Assembly (NCBI GenBank): GCA_902765735.1
Contig: CACXBB010000011.1
Span: 1 to 63,759 of the forward strand
Direction of reading: 5' to 3'
From: an uncultured Eubacteriales bacterium
GTDB lineage: Bacteria; Bacillota; Clostridia; Christensenellales; Aristaeellaceae
Length of the DNA: 63,759 nucleotides
Below, piece by piece: positions 25,757-33,961 of this stretch; position 1 is the first letter of the stretch; each line of letters begins with the position of its first letter. Under the pieces are notes generated by a model that saw only the letters and a program-made list of their open reading frames with translations, ran no database searches and was not told the origin of the DNA. The translations under genes and the position numbers were made by a program.

Positions 25757-26506
25757 TCAGTCCTCTTCCTCCTCCTCGGGCAGCTCGGCGTCGTGATACA
25801 CGTTTTCGGTGTCGTCGTACTCCTCCAGCCAGTCCAGCAGCTTGGTGACCTTCTGAACGCTCTCCTCGTCCGGCAGCGCCGTGGTGGTGGTGGGGATCAT
25901 GGCGCGCTCGGCGGACAGGAAGGTGCACCCGGCGTTCTCCAGGTTGTCGCGCACCTCGGAGAAGTCGTTGGGGTCGGTGTAGATCACCGCGGAGTCCTCG
26001 TTGTACTCCACGTCGTCCGCGCCGGCGTCCAGGGCCAGCATGGTGAGCTCGTCCTCATCCATGCCCTTGGAGTTGTCGATCACGATGACGCCCTTGCGCT
26101 CAAACTTCCAGGACACGCAGCCGGAAGCGCCCAGGGAGCCGCCGCACTTGTCGAAGATGTGGCGCACCTCGCTGGCGGTGCGGTTTAAGTTGTCGGTGAC
26201 GATCTCCACGATCACGGCCACGCCGCAGGGCGCGTAGCCCTCGTAGGTGACCTCCTTGTAGTTGGCGGATTCGCCCTCGCCCGCGGCCTTCTTGATGGAG
26301 CGCTGGATGTTGTCGTTGGGCATGTTGGCCGCCTTCGCCTTTGCGATGACGTCCTTCAGCTTGCTGTTCAGCGCGGGGTCGGCGCTGCCGCCGGTCTTCA
26401 CGGCGATGACAATTTCACGGCCAATCTTGGTGAAAATCTTGCCCTTTGCGGCATCCGTCTTGGCCTTCTTATTCTTGATGGTTGACCATTTGTTATGTCC
26501 CGACAT
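25757..26506 (-). CDS. yebC: YebC/PmpR family protein
   Basis: The ATG at 26506 (GGAGG 8 bases upstream) gives 249 residues beginning SGHNKWSTIKNKKAKTDAAKG, the family signature. The three-domain TACO1/YebC fold is complete, with a short acidic tail (ELPEEEEED). Family members have been described as transcription regulators and, more recently, as aids to translation of proline-rich stretches. It is divergent from recX. Confidence 0.93.
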   Translation of the reverse strand: MSGHNKWSTIKNKKAKTDAAKGKIFTKIGREIVIAVKTGGSADPALNSKLKDVIAKAKAANMPNDNIQRSIKKAAGEGESANYKEVTYEGYAPCGVAVIVEIVTDNLNRTASEVRHIFDKCGGSLGASGCVSWKFERKGVIVIDNSKGMDEDELTMLALDAGADDVEYNEDSAVIYTDPNDFSEVRDNLENAGCTFLSAERAMIPTTTTALPDEESVQKVTKLLDWLEEYDDTENVYHDAELPEEEEED

Positions 26507-26624
26507 GGACAATCCCTCCCAGTACACTAATGGATATATGATAACACAAACAGGCTGGAATCGTCAAGAAAAACAGCGTATAATTAATACCGGCATAAAG
26601 ATATTTTATCGGGAGGCGGCGCGC

Positions 26625-27236
26625 ATGGCGGTCATTACGGGAATCGAGGTCAACCGGGGGCGGGTGGTCGTGCAGGCCGACGGCGCGACGATCGCCCGTC
26701 TGCCGAAGGCGCACTTCGAGAAGTGTCCGCTGCATGAGGGCGATGAGATCGACCCGGAGCGCTGGCTCGGCAGCGTCGCCGAGGCGCAGCGCGCCGACGC
26801 CTACGAGGCCGCGCTGACCCTTCTGGATTACAGCGCCCGCACCGCCAAGCAGCTCTCCGACGCCCTCCGACTCAAGGGCTACGTGGCCCCGGCCGTCGTC
26901 TCGACGGTGGAAAGGCTCCGGTCCGCCGGGCTCATCGACGACGCCCGCTATGCCCAGCGCATGGCCGAGGCGCAGGCCGCGAAGCCCGTGGGGATCTACA
27001 GCTTCAAGCGCAAACTGATGGTCCGGGGCATCTCCGAGGATGACGCCGAGGAAGCCCTCTCCCGCTTCGACGACGGGCAGCAGCGCGACGCCTGCCGCGC
27101 CGCCGCACAGAGCCTGTGGCGCAGATACGGGGCCCTGCCCCCGCGCGAGGCTCGGGCGAAGCTGTCCCAGGCGCTGGCCCGTCGGGGATTCGGTTGGGAT
27201 GTGATTGAGGCGGCGGTGGACGATCTCACGGAATAA
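26625..27236 (+). CDS. recX: Regulatory protein RecX
   Basis: GGGAGG stands 8 bases before the ATG at 26625; 203 residues. Three-helix RecX repeats are visible (ALTLLDYSARTAKQLSDALR, VVSTVERLRSAGLIDDARYAQR and a C-terminal unit). RecX binds RecA filaments and limits recombination. A TATAAT (26579-26584) lies 40 bases upstream, so it is probably expressed on its own. Confidence 0.88.
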   Translation: MAVITGIEVNRGRVVVQADGATIARLPKAHFEKCPLHEGDEIDPERWLGSVAEAQRADAYEAALTLLDYSARTAKQLSDALRLKGYVAPAVVSTVERLRSAGLIDDARYAQRMAEAQAAKPVGIYSFKRKLMVRGISEDDAEEALSRFDDGQQRDACRAAAQSLWRRYGALPPREARAKLSQALARRGFGWDVIEAAVDDLTE

Positions 27237-27280
27237 AGGCTCTTTACAAGTTGTGGAATCCTCTTCTCTATCGCTTACAG

Positions 27281-27628
27281 AACCTCTCCGCCTTGCTACT
27301 CTCGGCACCTCCCCTGAGAGGGGAGGCAAGAGCCTACGTTCACAGGCGATAACCTTGACTCCCCTTCCATGGGGTTACTGCATACGCGCGGCAGCCTTGG
27401 CTCCCCTTTCACGCACCGGCGTCCGCGCGAGCGGGCCGCCGGCAGCGCCGCGCTGGAATCCGAAGGATTCGCGCGGGCTGGTCGCGCCTGCCGTAGGCAG
27501 TGGCGCGACTGCTGTCCAGGGGAGCTGTCGCCGACGAAGTCGGTGACTGAGAGGTCATGCCTTCCCCTTGAGGGGAAGGTGCCCCGTAGGGGCGGATGAG
27601 GTGCCTATCCCATAAGAGAACGTGAAGA
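27281..27628. repeat. CTTCCCC repeat cluster between recX and the HD gene
   Basis: Several CTTCCCC and CCTCCCCTGAGAGGGGAGG hairpins follow one another. The segment 27543-27628 is an inverted copy of 18821-18905 with about two differences in 86 bases. The 396 bases after recX carry no gene. Confidence 0.85.
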
Positions 27629-27632
27629 TTCA

Positions 27633-28199
27633 TTATTTCTCGCTCTCCGCGATCTTCTCCTCCGTGTCCCGCCGGATGGCGGCGCGAAGCTCCTTCAGAT
27701 AATCGGAAAAGGCCACCCGATCGTAGGCGTAGGTGCGGTTCAGCTCGTACTCGTGGGGCTCCCAGGTGTCGAGATCGGACTCGTTGTGCTGGATCACGGC
27801 CTCCAGGCTGTCCATGGCCTTGTAGATCTTCGCCTCCAGCGTCTCACGGGCGGCCATCTCATCGTACATCTGCCGCATGTCGGTGGCGAAGGGCTCCGGC
27901 AGGCCGGCCACCCAGCGGTACAGCAGCTCCTCCTCCTTCGCCTCGTCCCCCTCGGTCTTTAAGAAGGTGGGAATGTCGCCGGTGAAGCACTCCCCCAGAT
28001 CGTGGATCAGACACATCCTGATGACCCGGTTCATGTCGGCCTCCGGGAACTCATCGGACACCAGGTAGGCCATCAGCGTCATGCGCCAGCTGTGCTCCGC
28101 CACGCTCTCCCGGCGTCCGCCGGAGGTGTAGCAGTGCCGCATGGTGTCCTTGAGGCGCTCGGCGACGTGCAATGCGTTCAGCAGTTCATCGGGCTTCAT
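27633..28199 (-). CDS. HD-domain 5'-deoxynucleotidase-like protein (YfbR type)
   Basis: The 188-residue protein has the HD metal site of the HD_3/YfbR group: ESVAEHSWRM (His), IHDLGECFTGDIP (His-Asp, Asp) and a distal KAMDSLEA Asp. YfbR hydrolyses deoxynucleoside monophosphates. Its Shine-Dalgarno GGAGG is inside the last codons of the thyX-like gene, 3 bases away, so the two genes of dTMP metabolism are coupled. Confidence 0.87.
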   Translation of the reverse strand: MKPDELLNALHVAERLKDTMRHCYTSGGRRESVAEHSWRMTLMAYLVSDEFPEADMNRVIRMCLIHDLGECFTGDIPTFLKTEGDEAKEEELLYRWVAGLPEPFATDMRQMYDEMAARETLEAKIYKAMDSLEAVIQHNESDLDTWEPHEYELNRTYAYDRVAFSDYLKELRAAIRRDTEEKIAESEK

Positions 28200-28202
28200 G
28201 GC

Positions 28203-29537
28203 TCATTCCTCCCATATGGATTTGTACGGCTTCCCACAGCTCATGCGCCCCTCGGGGCATTTGCCGTAGACGCAGCTCGGGCCGATGCCGCCGAAGATCT
28301 CCGGGCAGGACTCCCGCAGCGCCTCAAGCATCCGCCACGCCACGCCGCGGATCTCCCACTGGGCTCTGCGGCAGGTGCGCAGCTTCATGAAGTGCACGAT
28401 CTCCCGGGCGTTCATGGTGAGCATCAGGTCGATCTCGTGGCCGCTCAGGGCGAAGTACGACAGCGCCTCCATCGAAAATCCCAGCGCCACCGCCTCCCGG
28501 GCGGCGCGGTACTGGTCCTCAAAGGCGCGGCGGTACACCGCCTCGGCCTCCGGGACGGCCTTCACCGTCTCGGGCAGCACGTAGTCCCCGTCCGCCAGGC
28601 CCTTCACCACCGGCGGCACCAGCAGCGAGACCATCCTGTGCCGGGTGAAGTGGGTCACGCACGCCAGCGACACGCGCCGGATGCGGAAGGTGTAGCTGAG
28701 CGCCTCCAGCTCCCTCGGGCGCGCGTCGGTCAGCATGGCCCGCAGGTTTTCGCGCTTCACGTCCGGGAACGCCCTCGGGGCAAAGCGCCCGGTGAACTCC
28801 AGCGCCAGGCCCAGCAGGTCCTCGGCGTCCCGGGGTGCGTCGATCAGCTCGGCGTCCCCCTCCCGGTCCGCGCCCGCATCAAGCCCCGTCGGCATCGGCA
28901 GGGGCTCATACGCGGCATACCGGGCGGCCTCGGCGTCGATCACGCCGGGGTACATGGCGTCGAACTGCGCCTTCAGCTGACGCCCCAGCGCCTCCACCTC
29001 GGCAAAGCCCTTCCCCCGCCCGTACAGCATGGCGCAGATCAGCGCGATCAGCTCCCGGGCGTTGACGGTCATGAAGAAGTTGCTCCTGAGGCAGTACGGC
29101 AGCACGAAGCGGGCGTCCTCCTTCGGCACGCCCAGCTCCAGAAGCCGCCGGTAGTCCTCAAACCGGGCGGACATGGCCTCGTCGTACAGCCTGCCCTGTT
29201 CGCCGGTCAGCCCCTCGGGGCGCACCCAGCCCGCCGCGCCGAAGTCCACGTACCGCCGGGACTTCACCGTGAACGACGCCAGCCGGCACTCGATCACGAA
29301 CTGCTCCACCAGCACGGACACATCGTTGAACGCGATGTTCACGGTCTGGTGCTCGATCACGGACTTGTGCCCGCTGGAGAGCACCTTGTTCATCAGGCTC
29401 AGGTCCCTGGCGTCCCCCAGGCTGCGGGCGTAGATCTCCATGGCCGTGCCCTGCTGGGTGGAGATGCGCGCGGAGCCCGCCGCGACGCGCAACGCCTCCG
29501 GGTTTCTGTTGACGATGATCGCCTTTGACTGCTTCAT
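28203..29537 (-). CDS. thyX: Two-domain FAD-dependent thymidylate synthase (ThyX-like)
   Basis: The ATG at 29537 follows GAGGTG; 444 residues, about twice a usual ThyX. The N-terminal half carries GHKSVIEHQTV, EQFVIECRLASF...SRRYVDF and PYCLRSNFFMTVNAREL. The C-terminal half carries FTRHRMVSLL, ALSGHEIDLMLTMNAREIVHFMKLR. The RHR flavin/dUMP motif is replaced by ECR in the first copy and kept in the second, while the SRRY arginine is kept only in the first. The two halves probably build one composite active site. It is divergent from the second Big_2 gene and coupled to the HD gene. Confidence 0.85.
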   Translation of the reverse strand: MKQSKAIIVNRNPEALRVAAGSARISTQQGTAMEIYARSLGDARDLSLMNKVLSSGHKSVIEHQTVNIAFNDVSVLVEQFVIECRLASFTVKSRRYVDFGAAGWVRPEGLTGEQGRLYDEAMSARFEDYRRLLELGVPKEDARFVLPYCLRSNFFMTVNARELIALICAMLYGRGKGFAEVEALGRQLKAQFDAMYPGVIDAEAARYAAYEPLPMPTGLDAGADREGDAELIDAPRDAEDLLGLALEFTGRFAPRAFPDVKRENLRAMLTDARPRELEALSYTFRIRRVSLACVTHFTRHRMVSLLVPPVVKGLADGDYVLPETVKAVPEAEAVYRRAFEDQYRAAREAVALGFSMEALSYFALSGHEIDLMLTMNAREIVHFMKLRTCRRAQWEIRGVAWRMLEALRESCPEIFGGIGPSCVYGKCPEGRMSCGKPYKSIWEE

Positions 29538-29678
29538 ATGTTCACCTCTGCGTCTCATCTTATATTGTGTATAGTCTATCACAAAACCAATATTGTTACA
29601 ACCCATTCGGCTGAAAAGGTCTTATGTTCAGCTATTTGTGTCAATTATATGTCAATCTGTAATTTAATTGTGTATGAA

Positions 29679-29707
29679 TTGAAATATTTGAAATATTATG
29701 ATAATAT
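29679..29707 (+). promoter_or_regulatory. Promoter of the second Big_2 gene
   Basis: TTGAAA-17-TAATAT in an AT-rich region, leaving a leader of about 70 bases. The rest of 29538-29780 is AT-rich and featureless to me. Confidence 0.6.
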
Positions 29708-29780
29708 AGATGTGGTTATACATGCGCTGCCCCGAGGCGCTCCGGGTTTCCCGGGATTGACAGAAAAGGGTGATTTAGCG

Positions 29781-32717
29781 ATGAAAAAGAGTTGGATGAA
29801 GCGCGCGATATCCGTTATGGCGGCGCTTACGCTGGCCCTCACGACGGCGGGCCTGGCGGAGATGTCGTTCGCGGTGGACCCATATAACGAGCTGATCGTC
29901 GCGGAGGCGGTGGACGACGTCGTCGTATCCGAGGAATTTGAGCTGGGCGGCGATCCCGAGACGGACGAAACGATGCCCGAGGCTTCGGACGATGCCCGGA
30001 CGGACGATGCCCGAACGGACGATGCCCGGACGGACGATGCCCGAACGGACGATGTCCGAACGGACGACGCCACGACGCCCGCCGCCGCCACCGTCACGCC
30101 CCCGGCGACCGCCCCCCTGACCGGCGCGAAGGCCGTCAACGGGGCCGAAGCGACCCCCGCCGAGCCGGAGGCCGACGGGGAGCAGGCCGCGCCCGAGGCG
30201 GCGGAGGACACGGAGGCGCAGGCCACGCCGCAGGAGAAAAAGGTCGCGGAGGCGCCTACCGACCCAAAGGCCGCCAAGACGCCGGAAGATCAGGCTGCGG
30301 CAAAGACCCCCGTGATTTCAAAGGATGCCGCTGTGTCCAAACCGGCGGAGGACAAGGGGACCGAAACCGCGCTCGTTGAGACGGAGAAAAAAGCGGAAGA
30401 ATCCGTGCCCGTTGAGACGGAGAAAAAAGCGGAAGAAACCGCGCCCGAAGCAGCGGAGGATAAAGCAAAAGAGACCAAAACCGAGGAAGTCGAAAACAAA
30501 GCGGAAGAACCCGCACCCGAAGTGACTGAGGATAAAGCGGAAGAAACCACTCCTGAGACGACGGAGGACAAGTCGGAAGAATCCACTCCTGAGACGACGG
30601 AGGATAAGTCGGAAGAACCCACACCCGAGACGACAGAGGACAAGTCGGAAGAATCCGCACCTGAGGCGGCTGAAGACAAAGCGGAAGAAGCTCCGGAGGA
30701 CGTCGCGCAGGAGCCTGCCGCCGCCCACGAGGCCGACGCAGCGGCGGACAGCATCGCCCAGGCCGAGGCGGACGGCGCCAAGGCCGAGGAGACCGGCGCG
30801 CCCGCCGAAGCCCCCGCCGCCGAGGCGCAATCGTCGGAGGCCGCCGCCCTCGAGGCCGCGCCCTCCGCGCTGACCTTCTCCGCACCGAAGATCTACATGG
30901 GCATCGGCGAAAGCGCCCCTCTGACGGTGCTGTCCGCCGACACCGGCGCCCCGGTGGAGGCCACCCTGACCAGCAGCAAGCCCGCCATCGTGCGGGTGGA
31001 GGGCGCGGGGGTGCTGCACGCCCGCAAGAAGGGCATCGTAAAGATCACCGCCACCGCCGCAAACGGCGTGAAGGCCACCTGCATCGTGAAGGTGGTGAAG
31101 GCCCCCTCGAAGATCCGCCTGACCCCGAAGAAGCTGATCGTCGGCCTGGGAGAGACCCGCGCGATGAAGGCGAAGCTGTCCAAGGGCTCCGCCTCCGCCA
31201 TCACCTGGGCAAGCGACAACCCCGCTGTGGTCACGGTGGACGCCGCGGGCAATCTGCAGTGCGTCGGCGTCGGCACGGCCCGGGTGACCGCCAGCACGTT
31301 CAATAAGAAGAAGGCGAGCTGCAAGGTCACGGTGCTCAACGGCACGACCCCCACGAGCCTCACCTTCCCCGCCGCCACGATCAGCATGGGCATTAAGGAG
31401 AAGCTGCAGCTCCAGCCGGTGCTGGGCGCGGGCGAGGCGGCGCTGTTTACATTCTCCAGCAGCAAGAAGGGCGTGGTCTCCGTCAGCAAGAACGGCCTGT
31501 TGACCGCGAAGAAGAAGGGGACGGCGAAAATCACCGTCAAGACCCACAACGGGCTTAAGTTCAGGCTGACCGTGAAGGTCGTCAAGGCTCCCGGCAAGGT
31601 GACGCTGTCCAAGAGCAAGCTGTCGCTGCAGGCGGGCCAGAGCGCGGCGCTCACGGCGACGCTGCCCGCCAAGACCGCCTCGGCCATCGCCTGGTCCAGC
31701 AGCAACGCCAACATCGCCTCGGTGGACGCCGCCGGCAACGTGGCCGCGCTGAGTCCGGGCAAGGCGACCATCACCGCCGCCACCTTCAACGGCAAGAAGG
31801 CCACCTGCACGGTGACCGTCACGGCCCCGCCCACCGCCGACGATCTGGCAAAGCGCACGCCGCCGGCGCTGTCCAATGCCCAGATGGCCGCCAACATACG
31901 GGCCGCCACGTCGCTGGGCTCGAAGCGCAACGCGCTGGGCAACGTCGCCGAGCTTCTGATGAACAACGGCTTCGAGTGCTCCTTCGCCGCGGGCGTCTGC
32001 GCGAACATTTACTCCGAGGGCAGCTACGGCTTCTTCGAGAGCAGCAAGTACATCAAGAACTACCAGAAGCGCCCCCGGTACTTCTGCTTCCTGGACGGCG
32101 GCGATTACTACACCAAGGACGCGAACGGGAACTATGTGGTCACCGACGTGTACCTGTCCCCGGAGGAATACGCCGCCTACACCGGCCCCTCCATCAAGCA
32201 CCTGCGCTTCGGCGACGAGAAGTTCTACTGGAACAACTTCTCCGGCAAGTACGTTTGGGAGATCGATCTGAACTTCCTCCAGGCCTTCATGGACCTGCTC
32301 ACAAACGGACAATTACTTAACGGACAATCCGATGGTTATGTAGATAATAACGGCAAGCCGAAGGGCTGGCAAGGCAAGTTCGGCCTGGGCTGCACCCAGT
32401 GGACCGGCGGGCGCACCCGGAAGCTGGTGGCTCTCTACCGCAAGTACGCCGGGGAGGGAAACCCCACCATCACCAAGGACCAGGTCATCGCCGCCGAGCA
32501 CGACATGATACTCTACGACCTCCAGGGCGACTACAAGAAGGTCTACACCGGCTGGCGGAACGAAAACATAAACGGCCTTTACTGCCCGGAGGCCGCCAAC
32601 AGCGCCGGCTCCTGGGTGTGCCTCAAGTACGAGATCCCCGCCAACAAGGAGGAGAGCGCCGTCAAGCGCGGCAAGAAGGCCGCCGAGATCTACAACATCA
32701 TGGTTGGGGCAGCATGA
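29781..32717 (+). CDS. Secreted Big_2 repeat protein with C-terminal phage-tail-lysozyme-like domain
   Basis: The ATG at 29781 follows AAGGGTGA; 978 residues. The order is: signal peptide (1-30), acidic segment, tandem DARTD repeats (about 74-97), Ala/Glu/Thr-rich tandem repeats (PETTEDKSEES-type, about 190-300), four Big_2 domains (about 360-685) and a C-terminal domain with ANIYSEGSYGF (candidate catalytic Glu746) and LGCTQWTGGRTRKLVALY, matching the phage tail lysozyme family. It probably cuts glycan strands. Its design parallels the NlpC/P60-type protein at 19353. Surface retention could come through the Big_2 repeats, but no anchor motif is seen. Confidence 0.83.
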   Translation: MKKSWMKRAISVMAALTLALTTAGLAEMSFAVDPYNELIVAEAVDDVVVSEEFELGGDPETDETMPEASDDARTDDARTDDARTDDARTDDVRTDDATTPAAATVTPPATAPLTGAKAVNGAEATPAEPEADGEQAAPEAAEDTEAQATPQEKKVAEAPTDPKAAKTPEDQAAAKTPVISKDAAVSKPAEDKGTETALVETEKKAEESVPVETEKKAEETAPEAAEDKAKETKTEEVENKAEEPAPEVTEDKAEETTPETTEDKSEESTPETTEDKSEEPTPETTEDKSEESAPEAAEDKAEEAPEDVAQEPAAAHEADAAADSIAQAEADGAKAEETGAPAEAPAAEAQSSEAAALEAAPSALTFSAPKIYMGIGESAPLTVLSADTGAPVEATLTSSKPAIVRVEGAGVLHARKKGIVKITATAANGVKATCIVKVVKAPSKIRLTPKKLIVGLGETRAMKAKLSKGSASAITWASDNPAVVTVDAAGNLQCVGVGTARVTASTFNKKKASCKVTVLNGTTPTSLTFPAATISMGIKEKLQLQPVLGAGEAALFTFSSSKKGVVSVSKNGLLTAKKKGTAKITVKTHNGLKFRLTVKVVKAPGKVTLSKSKLSLQAGQSAALTATLPAKTASAIAWSSSNANIASVDAAGNVAALSPGKATITAATFNGKKATCTVTVTAPPTADDLAKRTPPALSNAQMAANIRAATSLGSKRNALGNVAELLMNNGFECSFAAGVCANIYSEGSYGFFESSKYIKNYQKRPRYFCFLDGGDYYTKDANGNYVVTDVYLSPEEYAAYTGPSIKHLRFGDEKFYWNNFSGKYVWEIDLNFLQAFMDLLTNGQLLNGQSDGYVDNNGKPKGWQGKFGLGCTQWTGGRTRKLVALYRKYAGEGNPTITKDQVIAAEHDMILYDLQGDYKKVYTGWRNENINGLYCPEAANSAGSWVCLKYEIPANKEESAVKRGKKAAEIYNIMVGAA
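29995..30066. repeat. 15-bp minisatellite encoding DARTD
   Basis: GACGATGCCCGGACG-type units repeat about five times in frame, differing mainly by CGG/CGA synonymous changes. Confidence 0.85.
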
Positions 32718-32724
32718 TAAAAAC

Positions 32725-32856
32725 GGGGCTGTCTCAAAACGACGATCATACGGTGTAATCCATCCGTAGGGACGCCATTTATGGCGTCCGCGGGCGGCAT
32801 GAATGTCGCCCCTACGGCGAATTGCCTGCGTTGGTCCGTTTTGAGACAGCTCCCTT
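32725..32856. mobile_element. MITE-like element with GGGGCTGTCTCAAAACG ends, also a terminator
   Basis: GGGGCTGTCTCAAAACG at 32725 and its near-complement CGTTTTGAGACAGCTCCC at 32837 bound a GTAGGGGCG-family double hairpin (32764-32818). The right end runs into TTTTTT, so the outer stem would end transcription of the Big_2 gene. Ends of this type occur in IS1182/IS5-like elements; no transposase is present. Confidence 0.75.
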
Positions 32857-32858
32857 TT

Positions 32859-33917
32859 TTATGTCACATCCCCCAATATCTCCGGCTCGGCGAACAGCGC
32901 CGTCGCGCCGCCGGTGTGCCAGAACAGCACGCGCTCCCCGGGGCGTATGTCGCCGCGCTCGACGTCGGCGAGCAGCCCGGCCAGCGCCTTGCCCGTGTAG
33001 ACGGGATCGACGAACAGCCCCTCCGTGCGCGCCAGCAGGCGGATCGCGTCGCTGCCCGCGGCGCTGGGCTGCTCGTACCCCGGCTGCCACTGATCGAGCC
33101 TGACCCGCATGGCCTCCCGGTCCGGCGCGGCGTCGCTGCCGATCAGCTCAAGCGCCGCGCGGGTCAGCCCGACCACCTTGTCGATGTAGGCCGCCTCGTC
33201 CTTCGGGCTTGCGGCGACGGAGACGATCTGCGTATCGTCCATGCCCAGCATGGCCCGCCCCGCGTGCAGCCCGGCCATGGTGCCGCCGGTGCCGGTGGAA
33301 TGGTAGATGCGCGAAAACCGCAGGCCCGCCGCGTCCGCCTGCGCCCTGAGCTCAACCATCGCCTCGGCAAAGCCCACCGATCCCAGCGCGCTCGCGCCGC
33401 CCATGGGGATGTCCGCGCACCCCGACCCCGCCGCGCTCAGCTCCGCCGCCCGGGCTGCGCCCATTTCGAAGGAGCGCGCCTCGGCGTCCGCTTCGGTCTC
33501 GCCCGGCTCGATGGGCACGATGTGGATCTCCGCCCCGAGTATGTGATCCAGCAGCAGGTTGGCGCGCATCTCCTCCGGCCTGGGCGGCACCACCGCGGTC
33601 AGGTACAGTATCGGCTGTATGCCCAGCCTGCGGCAGGCCCAGGCGGTCTCCATGGCGTGGTTCGACTGGGTCGCGCCGTAGGTGACGGCGTGCGTCGCGC
33701 CGTCCCGGAGGGCCTGCCCCAGCAGGTATTCCAGCTTGCGCACCTTGTTGCCCCCGAACAGGTTGACGCCGGAGCAGTCGTCCCGCTTGATATACACCGA
33801 GACGCCCAGCTTCTCAGACAGCCTGTCCAGCCGCATAAGCGGTGTCGGGAAAAAGCCCAGTCTCGCCCGGGGCAGTCTGTCGAGCAGGGCCCGTGCCTCC
33901 TGTACCGTCAGTGCCAT
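32859..33917 (-). CDS. dcyD: D-cysteine desulfhydrase / ACC deaminase family PLP enzyme
   Basis: The start at 33917 follows AAGGATGAT; 352 residues. The PLP lysine is in GGNKVRKLEYLL (about residue 59), with SNHAMETAWACRRLG, the phosphate loop STGTGGTMAG and WHTGGATALF near the end. The enzyme would convert D-cysteine to pyruvate, sulfide and ammonia; related members act on 1-aminocyclopropane carboxylate or D-amino acids. It is followed by the MITE terminator and preceded by radA on the same strand, 44 bases away. Confidence 0.87.
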   Translation of the reverse strand: MALTVQEARALLDRLPRARLGFFPTPLMRLDRLSEKLGVSVYIKRDDCSGVNLFGGNKVRKLEYLLGQALRDGATHAVTYGATQSNHAMETAWACRRLGIQPILYLTAVVPPRPEEMRANLLLDHILGAEIHIVPIEPGETEADAEARSFEMGAARAAELSAAGSGCADIPMGGASALGSVGFAEAMVELRAQADAAGLRFSRIYHSTGTGGTMAGLHAGRAMLGMDDTQIVSVAASPKDEAAYIDKVVGLTRAALELIGSDAAPDREAMRVRLDQWQPGYEQPSAAGSDAIRLLARTEGLFVDPVYTGKALAGLLADVERGDIRPGERVLFWHTGGATALFAEPEILGDVT

Positions 33918-33961
33918 ATCATCCTTCCTTTCATCACGATAGCAAGCGTATCCGTAAATCG

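Noticed and set aside
19353-32717. Big_2 proteins as phage tail components
   Set aside because: The lysozyme-like domain is shared with phages, but signal peptides and the absence of any phage structural gene favour secreted chromosomal proteins.
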